The translations under genes were made by a program, and so were the position numbers. Of a DNA stretch of 64,000 nt, positions 8,801-17,325 are shown one piece after another; positions within the stretch are counted from its first letter, which is position 1; each line of letters opens with the position of its first letter. Where the stretch lies: positions 47,049 to 111,048 of the forward strand of contig VRUI01000004.1 of assembly GCA_019456225.1 (NCBI GenBank), given 5' to 3'. The notes below the pieces were generated by a model. That model saw only the letters and a program-made list of their open reading frames with translations, was not told the DNA's origin and searched no databases. The stretch is from Planctomycetota bacterium (GTDB lineage Bacteria; Planctomycetota; Phycisphaerae; Sedimentisphaerales; Anaerohalosphaeraceae).

Positions 8801-11800
8801 GCCTTCACCCACGACGTCAAAGACGTGAGCGCCTCCGTCTGCTACCTGGGCCGTGGGGCTTCGGGCGGCTACTTTGACGGCCGGATGGACAACTTTACCA
8901 TCTGGTCCAAGTCGCTGATCGACGTCATTCCTCCGACTCCCGATCCAGCGGAGTTCTTCGTCGAGCCCGTTTCGGTAACCGAGACGGAAGTCGCCATGTT
9001 CTCTAAGCAAGGCGCCGATGCTGGCGGCAACGTCGAGTATAATTTTGAAGAGGCTCTGGGCGGAACCGGCGCCGACGACAGCGGCTGGCAGGGGAGCAGG
9101 AGATACTGGGATGAAGATCTCGATCAGGGCGTCACCGAATACGTTTACCGGGTCACGATGCGAGACGGATCAGGCAACATGACCGACTCGTCGGCCGCCA
9201 CGCGGCTGACCTGGCAGACCACGAACAAGGTCTATTCCCAGGCCGACGACGCCACCGGCCTGGCCGTGATCGAGGCCGAGAACTATGGCCGCAAAGCGGC
9301 CGGCATCAATGGCTACGAATGGGAGATCAACACGGGCGCGGCAGGCTACCTCGGCTCGGGCGCGATGATGGTTTCCGCCGGCGGAGCAAACAATGGCGTC
9401 GACTATGATGTTAAGTCGCCTCGGATGGATTACTTCATCGATTTCGCCAAGACCGGCAACCACTGGGTCTGGGTCCGGGCTCACGGCGCCAATCCCAACG
9501 CCGACTCTTACCACCTGGGCGATGACATGCATGCCTCCGGCTGGGGCTATTACCAGGCCTGGGGCACCTGGAACATCTATCATTGGATGAAGAAAGGCCC
9601 CTTCAGCGTTGATTCGACCGGCGTACACACGATCAATCTCTGGATGCGCGAAGACGGCACCAGGATCGACCGCCTGCTGGTTACCAGCGACAACGGCTAC
9701 GTCCCGACCGCGCAGACCGACGGCCAGGGCAACGTGATCGGCGACGGTCCAGCGGAGAGCGCGTCCGTTACCAGGACCATGCTCTTTAAGGCCGCCATCA
9801 CCGACAACACGGCGCCTACGCCTGACTCGGCGACGTTTCAGACACTCCCTGCGGGGGTAAGCGGCTACACGATCTCGATGACGGCCACGACCGGCACGGA
9901 CGCCAGCGGCGGCGTCGAGTATTACTTCGAGGAGACGAGCGGCACTCCCGGCGGCACAGACAGCGGCTGGCAAAGCAGCGCGACCTACTCGGACTTTGAG
10001 TTGACGCCCGACACGAGTTATTCCTACCGGGTGCGGATGCGCGACATCTATGGCAACAAAACCGCCTGGTCAGAACCCGAAATCGCCAGTACTACCAATG
10101 AAGTGGATAAACAGGCGCCGACGCCGAATCCGGCGCAGTTTGCCGTGCCGCCCACGCCCGGCATCGCTCAGACCTTGACGATGACGGCGGTTGTGGGAAC
10201 GGATACGTACGGGTCGGTCGAATACTACTTCACCGAGACGAGCGGCGGCCTGGGCGGCAGCAACAGCGATTGGCAGTCCAGCCCGACCTATGTCGATTCC
10301 GACCTGTCGAGAAGCACGCAATACACCTACACGGTAATGATGCGCGACGGCCTGGGCAACGTCGGCACGGCCTCGACGCCGCCGGTATCCGGCACGACCA
10401 GCTCGGACAAACAAGCGTTATTCTCTGTGGACCACGATAACCTGCCTGCCGTTGGGGCTTCCGTGGAAACATGGGACGGCTTCACAAAGTCCCATGGAGC
10501 TCCGACGGTCGTCGAGTTGGGCGGAGAAAAATGGTATTCGAATCTTAAAGCCACCACCTTCGACGGGATGGTGCACAACAGCGGCGACCATGCTGCTGGT
10601 ACCAGCATCCCGATCAATGGTGCAACCATTGTGACTGCGGTCAAGCCCGAACGGGAGGATGTCGGCGACGGGGGCTGGTGCTCGATTGTGGATATTTTCT
10701 ACGATCAGTTGTGCATGGGTATCAAGAACCAGACCGGAGAGGTCAAAGTCAAGATATCCGGAGCCAGCGGAAGCAACCACACTTGGACCAGTACGGCCCT
10801 CATACCCGAAGAACCAGGCGTGCTGACCCTTAGCGTCGGAAGCGGAGCCAACCCAGCATTCGAGGTCTTCTGGCAGGGCGCAGATGATCCGGAGCCGATA
10901 TTGATTGGAACAGGAAACGGCAATACAGGCGGCGAGACTTACACCGCGTTGTACGCACAAGCTAATAACAGGGCCCACGGCAGTGCTATCAGCATCGGCC
11001 GCGGCTGGAGGGCTGATAATTGGTCGACCTACAACGGGCTGATCGGTGATACGTATGTATTCGACGAGCAGCTATCAGCAGCGGCCCTTTTGAGGGTGCA
11101 AGATGCTGTTCGTGCGGCCATGGGCATCGGTAGGCCAGCTGACACAGATGCTCCAACACCTGACCCTGCAACATTTGCAAGTGCTCCGGCTGCTGACAGC
11201 GATACTGCTATCAGCATGACGGCGACAACAGGCACTGATGCTTCCGGTCCTGTAAAGTATCTCTTTACATGTACAGCAGGCGGTGGTAACAGCAGTTCAT
11301 GGCAGACAAGCGCTTCGTACACCGACAGCGGTCTGACTGCAAGCACACAGTATACCTACACGGTTACAATGCGTGACGCTTTAGGCAATACAGGTACTGC
11401 TTCCAGTGGTGCAAGTGCTACAACCGATCCTGTACCGGATATTACCGGTGACGGCGAGATCAATCTGCTTGACCTTTCGAAGATGGCTATGCAATGGGGT
11501 CAGAGTGATTGTGCCAACAATGACTGGTGCGATGGGACGGACCTTGATATGAGCGGTCAGGTTGGTTTAAGCGACTTGATCGTGCTTGCTGAGCAATGGT
11601 TAGTGAATGTTACCACCGATCCCTCGATGATCTTGATCGACCCGGAAACCGGCGTCACTGTCTCGAGTGAGTATTCCGGAGAAGATACTCCGGGTGCCCA
11701 CATCGTCGACGACAGTGGGTTGTCTGGGGGGATGCATGACTCTGATTATAAAAATATGTGGTTGTCTAGCGGCATCGGATACGGAGGGGAAGATACAGAT

Positions 11801-12127
11801 CCTTCCGTGACCTTCGATCTGGGGGCGGTGTATACCATCAGTAGCTTCCACGTTTGGAACTACAACCAGGCTGGTCTCCCTAGACGCGGCATCAATAACG
11901 TTTCGGTTGAGTACGGGACCACGGCGGCGCTAGGTTCAACAGTCGCTGGGATTACCAACTTTGCCCAGGCAACAGGAGCCGATGGATATACTGGCGAAAA
12001 ATTCGATACGTTCACACCGTTCAGTGCGCGATACATCAAGTTCGATATTAACAGCAATCACGGCGACGTCAACTTATTCTACGGGCTTTCGGAAGTTCAA
12101 TTTTATGGCTGGATTTCCACTCCATGA
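5855..12127 (+). CDS. Giant secreted multidomain zinc-metallopeptidase-like protein with LamG, beta-helix, FN3, dockerin-like and discoidin domains
   Basis: This is a 2090-residue protein with a signal peptide (1 to ~38) and a GAGG site 7 bases before ATG 5855. Domains in order, by approximate residue: LamG-like sandwich 90-250; peptidase-like domain 255-560 with H386-E-Y-T-H390 and a likely third ligand E406 in 'WWETHANF' (DUF6055/Svx-like pattern); beta-sandwich 570-680; left-handed beta-helix of hexapeptide repeats 686-796; second LamG 832-1026; FN3 1029-1125; CBM6/35-like domain 1130-1282 starting 'IEAENYG'; FN3 1320-1415 and 1420-1516; third LamG-like 1520-1760; FN3 1766-1859; dockerin-like double EF-hand 1861-1919 ('DITGDGEINLLDLS', 'DLDMSGQVGLSDL'); discoidin (F5/8 type C) 1922-2089. 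The likely role is binding and cutting a glycosylated wall substrate outside the cell. The zinc-peptidase activity is inferred from HExxH plus a downstream Glu. Base composition changes abruptly along the gene, suggesting assembly from different sources. Confidence 0.8.
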   Translation: MKSLDVMKSFIIVSLVACLSAISLGGVVPVASPFYAGAEQTDARMIYVGGSGSGGKLAVDCHADFMVARDDSNVVQNWCNAGTFKWSFGFFSFDGPSSEYPSFNSNLNGSTAVTFDGGDKLRMILEPGFGYTLPSEITDGVVTVEMWIQNPSVQAGEVLISFEDSPGFDLTVDNFSMSGSTSWQHLVAISTGTQVEYYLNGSYKTTQAGAIDFDGNAVINLGAESFTGSIAAIRIHTKQMNATDISHNYTGGVGLGTYLFYPIHATDIEHAWWGDPDRSVDPGTDLRWHESAHFRSMWDEAENPNPGDDIGARILATQLDKLETVYTYMNEKSGKHLPLVSNDENKRGDGRKYKWIVGNGWGGAWSGSSPFGLGYGIFYAGYDNPHEYTHGTDGHQMNSITGQWWETHANFQVSWLGNPQVNPVTNCPKHAHVYPTTGGNYYHSYLIWDHLVESPEYGGLYVTRMWNMGPSSGANGNGSVFPPRAMTALEPSPATPFDHEWVKMAARNITWDYPSHPEYASTWNNWGEKKYNHRKHYTLLNEVPYLATGWYEPPKWRTPQQHGYNICALEANAGPVTADLNGFYDASHDSEWTAMFVAVDNGTPRYGEIFNTQSPGSFEVLAGDDELYLVVAATPQIIMEIGIFSNQGEANTDYRGASKDRFPYQVKLTGTTPKASLWIPSTAKNGFIAASAYVAPTAYIASGAQVLDNARVEDYAQVYGTVSGNAVVSGYAYINSGAIVTDNALVSDHAIIRGGSSIYGNARVLEHADIHGVPIYDYAVCKGNSEVSGPIHGNAMIDGNYIKNGDHSTGYQFLWAWGDYIQDGETYQDFGGLFLEYKFEQQNAYRVWDTYGATWARLINGASYASDHGGTVLDLDGVDQFVDLHSSVATSNDVSFVVDVKWDGGANGQRIFEFSNPNGDVCWLSPSDSQGKLSFGINVDGDEQVVRAANPLPTGVWKTVSVMMFDDKAVVQIDGFDWGSNDAFTHDVKDVSASVCYLGRGASGGYFDGRMDNFTIWSKSLIDVIPPTPDPAEFFVEPVSVTETEVAMFSKQGADAGGNVEYNFEEALGGTGADDSGWQGSRRYWDEDLDQGVTEYVYRVTMRDGSGNMTDSSAATRLTWQTTNKVYSQADDATGLAVIEAENYGRKAAGINGYEWEINTGAAGYLGSGAMMVSAGGANNGVDYDVKSPRMDYFIDFAKTGNHWVWVRAHGANPNADSYHLGDDMHASGWGYYQAWGTWNIYHWMKKGPFSVDSTGVHTINLWMREDGTRIDRLLVTSDNGYVPTAQTDGQGNVIGDGPAESASVTRTMLFKAAITDNTAPTPDSATFQTLPAGVSGYTISMTATTGTDASGGVEYYFEETSGTPGGTDSGWQSSATYSDFELTPDTSYSYRVRMRDIYGNKTAWSEPEIASTTNEVDKQAPTPNPAQFAVPPTPGIAQTLTMTAVVGTDTYGSVEYYFTETSGGLGGSNSDWQSSPTYVDSDLSRSTQYTYTVMMRDGLGNVGTASTPPVSGTTSSDKQALFSVDHDNLPAVGASVETWDGFTKSHGAPTVVELGGEKWYSNLKATTFDGMVHNSGDHAAGTSIPINGATIVTAVKPEREDVGDGGWCSIVDIFYDQLCMGIKNQTGEVKVKISGASGSNHTWTSTALIPEEPGVLTLSVGSGANPAFEVFWQGADDPEPILIGTGNGNTGGETYTALYAQANNRAHGSAISIGRGWRADNWSTYNGLIGDTYVFDEQLSAAALLRVQDAVRAAMGIGRPADTDAPTPDPATFASAPAADSDTAISMTATTGTDASGPVKYLFTCTAGGGNSSSWQTSASYTDSGLTASTQYTYTVTMRDALGNTGTASSGASATTDPVPDITGDGEINLLDLSKMAMQWGQSDCANNDWCDGTDLDMSGQVGLSDLIVLAEQWLVNVTTDPSMILIDPETGVTVSSEYSGEDTPGAHIVDDSGLSGGMHDSDYKNMWLSSGIGYGGEDTDPSVTFDLGAVYTISSFHVWNYNQAGLPRRGINNVSVEYGTTAALGSTVAGITNFAQATGADGYTGEKFDTFTPFSARYIKFDINSNHGDVNLFYGLSEVQFYGWISTP

Positions 12128-12168
12128 ACTCCAACCGTTATTAACAATAGAAATTAAAGGGAAATTAA

Positions 12169-12248
12169 AGCCCGACGCCGGGCGTAGTAGATTAGGGGCT
12201 GGCTGGGATATATTAGCATACGATATACGATGACTTCGAAGGCGGCTG
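12169..12248 (+). repeat. Inverted repeat copy A (partner at 63556-63628)
   Basis: From AGCCCGACGCCGGGCG onward this block matches the reverse complement of 63556-63628 base for base, except for a 7-bp tandem duplication (ATACGAT) present only here. It carries the end of a lamin-tail-like reading frame, 'SPTPGVVD' and stop, plus the linker that precedes a dockerin-like module. Downstream the two copies diverge. Confidence 0.85.
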
Positions 12249-12354
12249 CACCACCGGCGAATGCTGTGAAGGAACAGACCTTGACATGAACGGCGAAGTA
12301 AACATCGGCGACTTTGCAGTATTAGCCTACCACTGGTTACTCACTTCAAACTAA
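12223..12354 (+). pseudogene. Orphan dockerin-like C-terminal module
   Basis: The frame reads 'YDDFEGGCTTGECC', then 'EGTDLDMNGEVNIGDFAVLA', then 'YHWLLTSN' and stop at 12352-12354. This is the second Ca-binding loop and helix of a type-I-dockerin-like domain, which closes many secreted proteins in this lineage. It has no start codon or ribosome site. Two TAG codons interrupt the same frame upstream. It lies 100 to 225 bp after the stop of the giant gene, so it is best read as the stranded tail of a lost or rearranged gene. Confidence 0.7.
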
Positions 12355-12609
12355 ACCTTGAAGTGACCTAAATGGTCGTAATGTTTTAATGGCTCAGTTG
12401 ATCGGATTGTTTACATTAGTGAAAAGGACGATTTCGTCAGTATCAATAGTAACGAGTCTGTAAAGTTCGTTTCTGATACCTTAACAGCACCTGAACTATA
12501 TTTATGTGGTTCAGGTGCCAATATGAACAATCATTCTAATGAAATAAAAAAGCAAGAAAGCAATGTTGAATGAACTCTCCCGAAAATGCTTTCAAAACGG
12601 TTGACATCC
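12355..12609. other. Convergent intergenic region
   Basis: No gene is seen between the orphan dockerin tail and the converging oxidoreductase gene. The only structure is a hairpin with 10-bp perfect arms at 12487-12496 and 12509-12518 (GCACCTGAAC / GTTCAGGTGC). It has no T-tract on either side, so it is not a standard intrinsic terminator. Confidence 0.6.
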
Positions 12610-13833
12610 TTACGTTTTCAAACCACTCAAGTTCACTTCCAGCCGTTTATTCTCTTTAATAAGTTTATCCATGGTCAAAAGAGCGCCCCTGGCGGCAGCT
12701 TCACGGCCGAGGATAGTTGTAAGCACGCCATCGACAGAACGTTGAAGTGTGTCGTTTGTATAAATTCCTTCACCAATATTGCGATAGAATGTGGCAATAT
12801 TCCGTTTGGCTCCGGCGGAATAGAGGCTCTTAACATCTCCTGAATAATGCCCCTTGCCTCCGCGCACATAGGACTTGCCCCAGTACTCGATCAGGGCATT
12901 GGCCGTCTGGCCGTAAACATGACAGCTAAGCCTGCCGTCGGTATTGTTCTTTAGAGCCTGCCCGAAATGATTGTGCACAACCCCGTTTGCATACTTAAAG
13001 ACGATAGAGCATACATCCCGGCTGTCACCGTGAGGATTCGCCCGGCAGATTCTCGAAAAACCCGATGCCGCCACAGGTTTCTGGCCAATTGCCCAGAGTG
13101 CCGCGTCGATAGCATGAATATCGTAGTTGCCGATAAGGTCGCAGCCAAGGGCTATCGTATTTACCCAGATAAGCCGTTGCAATAGGTTTTCGATAGTGTC
13201 AGCCTTGGGAGGGTCCGGCCAGCCATTGCATATCCCATAAGTCGCTACCTGGGAAATTGGGCCGATCTGCCCGGCATGGATCGCTTTGGCAACTTTTATA
13301 TTGACCGGGTCGGTTGGCATTTGATAATCGACCAGAAATACTCTTTTATTGTTTGTTGACTTCTTGCCCGCCTCCAAAATCGCCATACAGCCGGGCACAT
13401 CCACCGCGACCGGTTTGGCCATATACACATGCAAACCCGCCTGGACCGCTCTTTCGGCATGTTCCGGAAGGAAATAGGGTGGCGTCTCCAACGCAACGGC
13501 CTCTACACCGCTATCGATTAGCTTTTTATATCCCGACAATCCCGAAAAACGCCTCCTACTGCTGACACCAAGCGCATCACCGCATTGATCGACCACATGC
13601 CCAAAGTAATCCGCCACAGCATGCATCTCATATCCGCCATGTTCCTTAAATAACTTGGCGATCCACCGACCGCGTCCCCCGCAGCCGATCACGCCAAGTT
13701 TGATCTTACGTGCAACTTGTTTTGTGTCGGTCGCCTGCCCAAAAACATTGCCCCCACCGACAACCAAGCCGGCCGTCCCCGCTGCCTTCAATATCTCTCT
13801 ACGTGTCATATCGATTTTACTCAATGCAGACAT
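12610..13833 (-). CDS. Tat-exported Gfo/Idh/MocA-family oxidoreductase
   Basis: This 407-residue protein begins with a Tat signal (TRREILK at residues 10-16, then a hydrophobic stretch). The NAD(P)-binding Rossmann motif is 'GVIGCGGRG' at 47-55. The C-terminal half is the usual alpha/beta substrate domain. Family members oxidise or isomerise sugars, inositols or, in some secreted forms, act on glycosides. The conserved EKP motif is here A139-K-P: the Lys thought to be catalytic is kept, but the Glu is Ala. Ribosome site AGAGGA lies 8 bases before the ATG. The gene lies downstream of araB-araA-symporter on the same strand (160 bp after the symporter), so it may handle an oxidised or modified sugar from the same substrate (inference). 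Confidence 0.85.
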   Translation of the reverse strand: MSALSKIDMTRREILKAAGTAGLVVGGGNVFGQATDTKQVARKIKLGVIGCGGRGRWIAKLFKEHGGYEMHAVADYFGHVVDQCGDALGVSSRRRFSGLSGYKKLIDSGVEAVALETPPYFLPEHAERAVQAGLHVYMAKPVAVDVPGCMAILEAGKKSTNNKRVFLVDYQMPTDPVNIKVAKAIHAGQIGPISQVATYGICNGWPDPPKADTIENLLQRLIWVNTIALGCDLIGNYDIHAIDAALWAIGQKPVAASGFSRICRANPHGDSRDVCSIVFKYANGVVHNHFGQALKNNTDGRLSCHVYGQTANALIEYWGKSYVRGGKGHYSGDVKSLYSAGAKRNIATFYRNIGEGIYTNDTLQRSVDGVLTTILGREAAARGALLTMDKLIKENKRLEVNLSGLKT

Positions 13834-13903
13834 TTTAATATCCTCTCAAACTCAAACTCAATGAGTATAAATCAAAAATTTTGCGTTCATGATTAGAATT
13901 TCG

Positions 13904-13920
13904 AATTCCAAATTGGAATT
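13904..13920. repeat. 17-bp perfect palindrome upstream of the oxidoreductase
   Basis: AATTCCAAATTGGAATT has 8-bp arms and a single central base. It lies 71 bp before the oxidoreductase start and could be an operator or a chance AT-rich palindrome. Confidence 0.45.
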
Positions 13921-13993
13921 TTGCAAAAGTTTAGTTCTTAGTTGAAATCTTAGCGAAACTGTCTTAGGCAACTACAAATCATGCGAAAGTTAA

Positions 13994-15712
13994 TTACCAG
14001 AAATATGCATAAAAGGCTATTGTAAAAGTGATGATTACTCCCGAATGGAATAAATCCCAGTTATTCCAGCTACTGCGAGTTTCGGCAATCTGTTCAGCGG
14101 TACCAGAACCATAGGCAAGACCCGTAAGCATTTCCTGTGACGGTTTTTTTGTAAACAAACTGATGATTATGATCGACACTATACAAATCACGAACAGGAC
14201 GATACAGAAGTGCAGCCAGTTCGGTGCAACCATGGTATTGTATAAAATTCCGTCATGATCAAGAGATTTTGAGAATATTTTCAATGTTAATCGCGACATG
14301 CCTATGACAAATCCAATAATCAGCCCCCACAGCCCACCGGCGGCGGTAGTCTTTTTAGAAAAGATTCCCATCACAAAAACTGCGGCAATCCCTGGTGCAA
14401 GTAATGACTGGACATCTTGCAGGTATTCATAAAGGACATCACTCAAGCTTTTCATAATCGGAATCCAAAGGATTCCCAGTACAACGACCACTGCCGTAGC
14501 GACACGACCGACAAATACCAGCTTTTTCTCAGGAGTATCTGGTTTGAATTTCTTATAGAAGTCAACAGTAAAAAGCATCGCAGAAGAATTAAACAAAGAG
14601 GCCAGCGAACTCATAAGTGCCGCAACCAGCCCCCCTACAACGATACCCTTGACACCTGCCGGCAATAGTTCGGAAACCAATACCGGGAAAGCCTTGTCAG
14701 GATCATCCAGTGGAAGCTTGCCCTGCTGATGTAGCGCAAAAGCGATCATCCCGGGGATCAGGAAGATAAACACTGGCAGAAGTTTTAGGTAAGCACCAAA
14801 TATGGTACCCCGGCGAGCCTGCTTCTGATCTCGACCGGAAAGAACACGCTGGACAATATATTGATCGGTACACCAGTACCAAAAACCGATGATAGCCGAG
14901 CCGAACAGGACACCAGTCCATGGGAATTTCGGATCGTCTGCCGAACGCACCAGCGACATCATGGTATCGCCATGTTTGGTCGTCTGGTCTCGGCAAATTT
15001 CTTCCAGGGTAGTCCAGCCTTCAATGACACCAGCTCCGCTGAGTTTGCATAAACCGACAACCACAATAACTATTGAACCGATCAAAAGTACCGGTGTCTG
15101 CAGGACTGATGTATAAAGAACCGCTTTCATGCCGCCAAAAATCGTGTAAAGACCGGTTATAACCACCAGGCCTATGGCGCCGACCCAGAAGAAATCGATC
15201 TGCTGGCCGAGAATCGTTATATTCTCAATGCCAAGCACTGTTTTAAATACCATTCCTCCTGCCCAGACAGTAACTGCTACTTTGGTAAGGACATAACTGA
15301 TAAGCGAAATGATCGATAGGAATGACCGGGCGGCCGGACAATAGCGGCGTTCGAGAAATTCCGGCATGGTAAACACCATACTACGGGAATAAAACGGCAC
15401 AAATGCCCAGCCCAATACCAGGATCATCCAGGCCTGTATCTCCCAGTGGGCCATTGCCATACCGCTTTGAGCACCGGCTCCGGCCAGCCCCACCAAGTGT
15501 TCGGATCCGATGTTGGAAGCGAAAATCGAGGCGCCAATTGCCACCCAACCAGCATCTCTACCGGCCAGAAAATAGTCGGTGGACGTCTCTGATTTTTGCA
15601 TGACTACATAAACAACAATTGCGATCATGCCCAGGAAAAATAATCCCAGCGTACTCCAGTCCTGCCAGCCAAAACCTGTCTGGTTGGCTAATATAGTATG
15701 AAATATTCCCAT
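13994..15712 (-). CDS. Sodium/solute symporter (SSS, SGLT-like), probable L-arabinose importer
   Basis: This 572-residue inner-membrane protein has about 14 hydrophobic segments and the SSS family layout. The SGLT-type 'NIGSEHLVGLAGAGAQSG' segment is near residues 66-83, and a 'FWYWCTDQYIVQRVLSG' segment lies near 280. Family members couple Na+ entry to uptake of sugars, myo-inositol or organic acids. It lies 82 bp downstream of araA on the same strand, which points to L-arabinose (or an arabinose-containing sugar) as the substrate; the sequence alone does not prove this. The ATG is preceded by AAAGG at a normal distance. It is the only inner-membrane sugar transporter recognised in the window, and no ABC or TonB-dependent system is present. 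Confidence 0.88.
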   Translation of the reverse strand: MGIFHTILANQTGFGWQDWSTLGLFFLGMIAIVVYVVMQKSETSTDYFLAGRDAGWVAIGASIFASNIGSEHLVGLAGAGAQSGMAMAHWEIQAWMILVLGWAFVPFYSRSMVFTMPEFLERRYCPAARSFLSIISLISYVLTKVAVTVWAGGMVFKTVLGIENITILGQQIDFFWVGAIGLVVITGLYTIFGGMKAVLYTSVLQTPVLLIGSIVIVVVGLCKLSGAGVIEGWTTLEEICRDQTTKHGDTMMSLVRSADDPKFPWTGVLFGSAIIGFWYWCTDQYIVQRVLSGRDQKQARRGTIFGAYLKLLPVFIFLIPGMIAFALHQQGKLPLDDPDKAFPVLVSELLPAGVKGIVVGGLVAALMSSLASLFNSSAMLFTVDFYKKFKPDTPEKKLVFVGRVATAVVVVLGILWIPIMKSLSDVLYEYLQDVQSLLAPGIAAVFVMGIFSKKTTAAGGLWGLIIGFVIGMSRLTLKIFSKSLDHDGILYNTMVAPNWLHFCIVLFVICIVSIIIISLFTKKPSQEMLTGLAYGSGTAEQIAETRSSWNNWDLFHSGVIITFTIAFYAYFW

Positions 15713-15794
15713 TGATTCAACCTTTCTGTGTACTCAATTAATGTTGGCACCCTATGCCAATACTTTCAGAAAACATCTCCCCCGGTAGCTATAG

Positions 15795-17291
15795 TCATCC
15801 AAGACCATTTGCTAACATGTAATATATTTCATTAATGCGGATATCTTTTTTAAACTCAGATATCTCCGTATTATCGTCAATCAGGAGATATTCTATCCCG
15901 ACCATTTCGGCAAAATCTTCCAGATGTTCTTTGGTGATAGCCATGCTAAAGCCGCTATGATGTGCCCCGCCGCCCAGAATCCAGGCTGTTGCTGCTGTTT
16001 TTAGATCAGGAGCCGGATCCCAGAGCACCCTGGCCACTGGAAGTTTTGGCATATCATTTTCGGGTGCAAGAACGTTACAGGGATTCACCAGCATTCGGAA
16101 CCGATTGCCCATGTCCATTAATGAGACGTTGATTCCCTGTCCCTGTGGAACGTTAAAGACCAGCCTGGGCGGGTCCGCTTTACCACCGATTCCTAGCGGA
16201 TGAACTTCCAGGGCAGGTTTATCGCCGGCAATGGATGGACAAACCTCAAGCATGTGAGCACCAAGAACTTTCATATTGCCCGGCTCAAGATGGTAAGTAT
16301 AGTCTTCCATAAACGATGTTCCACCCGTCAAGCCAGTGGCCATGACTTTCATCGCCCTGACCAGGGCGGCGGTTTTCCAGTCACCTTCAGCACCGAAACC
16401 ATAGCCGGCGGCCATTAAACGCTGAACCGGTAAGCCTGGTAATTGCTCCAGACCATGGAGGTCTTCAAACGTAGTAGTAAAAGCAGAAAAACCACCTTCT
16501 TCAAGAAATGCTTTCATGCCGGATTCTATGCGAGCTGATTCTTCAACGGCTTTCATCTGTTCGGCAGAAAGGGCAATATGATAAGTATCCTGGAATTCGG
16601 TAACCAGAGCTTTAGTTTGCTTGTTAGATACCTGTTTTATATATTTGACCAGATCACCCACACCAAAACCGTTTACTGAAAAACCAAACTGCTTTTGAGC
16701 CTGAACTTTATCACCTTCAGTTACAGCCACTTCTCGCATATTGTCCCCGAAGCGGGCGACTTTCAGCCCTTGCCATTCATGCCGGCCACAGGCGGCTCTC
16801 ATCCATACATCTAGTTTCGAGACCACCTGGTCATCTTGCCAGTGCCCGACAATAACTTTACGATTCTTTCTGAGGCGACTGCAGATAAAACCGAACTCCC
16901 GGCCGCCGTGAGCGGACTGGTTGAGATTCATAAAGTCCATGTCGATGGAATCCCAGGGAATGTCACGATTGAACTGGGTATGCAGGTGTACAAAGGGCTT
17001 TTGTAAGATATTCAAACCCGCAATCCACATTTTAGCAGGACTAAACGTGTGCATCCAGGTTATCAATCCAATACAGTTAGGTGTCGTGTTGGCATCATTG
17101 CAAAGTTTGGTTATCTCATCAGGTGTTGTTACGACCGGTTTAAATACAACTTTGCAGGAAATGCCTCCGGCGTTATCCAGATAATCTGCTATCTTTGTTG
17201 AATTGTCGTTAACCTGCCGAAGTGTTTCCGGTCCGTATAGATGCTGGCTGCCGGTAACAAACCAAACTTCATATTGTTTAAGATCTTTCAT
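15795..17291 (-). CDS. araA: L-arabinose isomerase
   Basis: This 498-residue cytoplasmic enzyme converts L-arabinose to L-ribulose, the first step of the pathway. The start chosen is the ATG at 17291 ([20 protein letters not shown]), which matches known AraA N-termini and has AGAAAGAG upstream. A longer frame begins at 17351 but would overlap the end of araB. Family signatures include '[11 protein letters not shown]' near residue 9, '[13 protein letters not shown]' near 78, '[15 protein letters not shown]' near 300 (one catalytic Glu), and '[19 protein letters not shown]' near 350 (a catalytic/metal-binding Glu and His). Its length equals the E. coli enzyme (about 500). It follows araB by 34 bp. 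Confidence 0.95.
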   Translation of the reverse strand: MKDLKQYEVWFVTGSQHLYGPETLRQVNDNSTKIADYLDNAGGISCKVVFKPVVTTPDEITKLCNDANTTPNCIGLITWMHTFSPAKMWIAGLNILQKPFVHLHTQFNRDIPWDSIDMDFMNLNQSAHGGREFGFICSRLRKNRKVIVGHWQDDQVVSKLDVWMRAACGRHEWQGLKVARFGDNMREVAVTEGDKVQAQKQFGFSVNGFGVGDLVKYIKQVSNKQTKALVTEFQDTYHIALSAEQMKAVEESARIESGMKAFLEEGGFSAFTTTFEDLHGLEQLPGLPVQRLMAAGYGFGAEGDWKTAALVRAMKVMATGLTGGTSFMEDYTYHLEPGNMKVLGAHMLEVCPSIAGDKPALEVHPLGIGGKADPPRLVFNVPQGQGINVSLMDMGNRFRMLVNPCNVLAPENDMPKLPVARVLWDPAPDLKTAATAWILGGGAHHSGFSMAITKEHLEDFAEMVGIEYLLIDDNTEISEFKKDIRINEIYYMLANGLG

Positions 17292-17325
17292 GTTGACTCT
17301 TTCTGTAGGGGGTATCAATTGTTGA

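Noticed and set aside
6143..9973. Long minus-strand frames opposite the giant gene (6143-7204, 8207-9010, 9170-9973)
   Set aside because: Low stop frequency in GC-rich coding sequence explains them; composition and domain content support the plus-strand gene.
12169..12354. Programmed frameshift or stop-codon readthrough into the dockerin tail
   Set aside because: No slippery sequence is visible and the two copies differ in frame; gene-end rearrangement is the simpler reading.
12487..12518. Hairpin as terminator for the giant gene
   Set aside because: Stem is strong but no T-tract follows on either strand.
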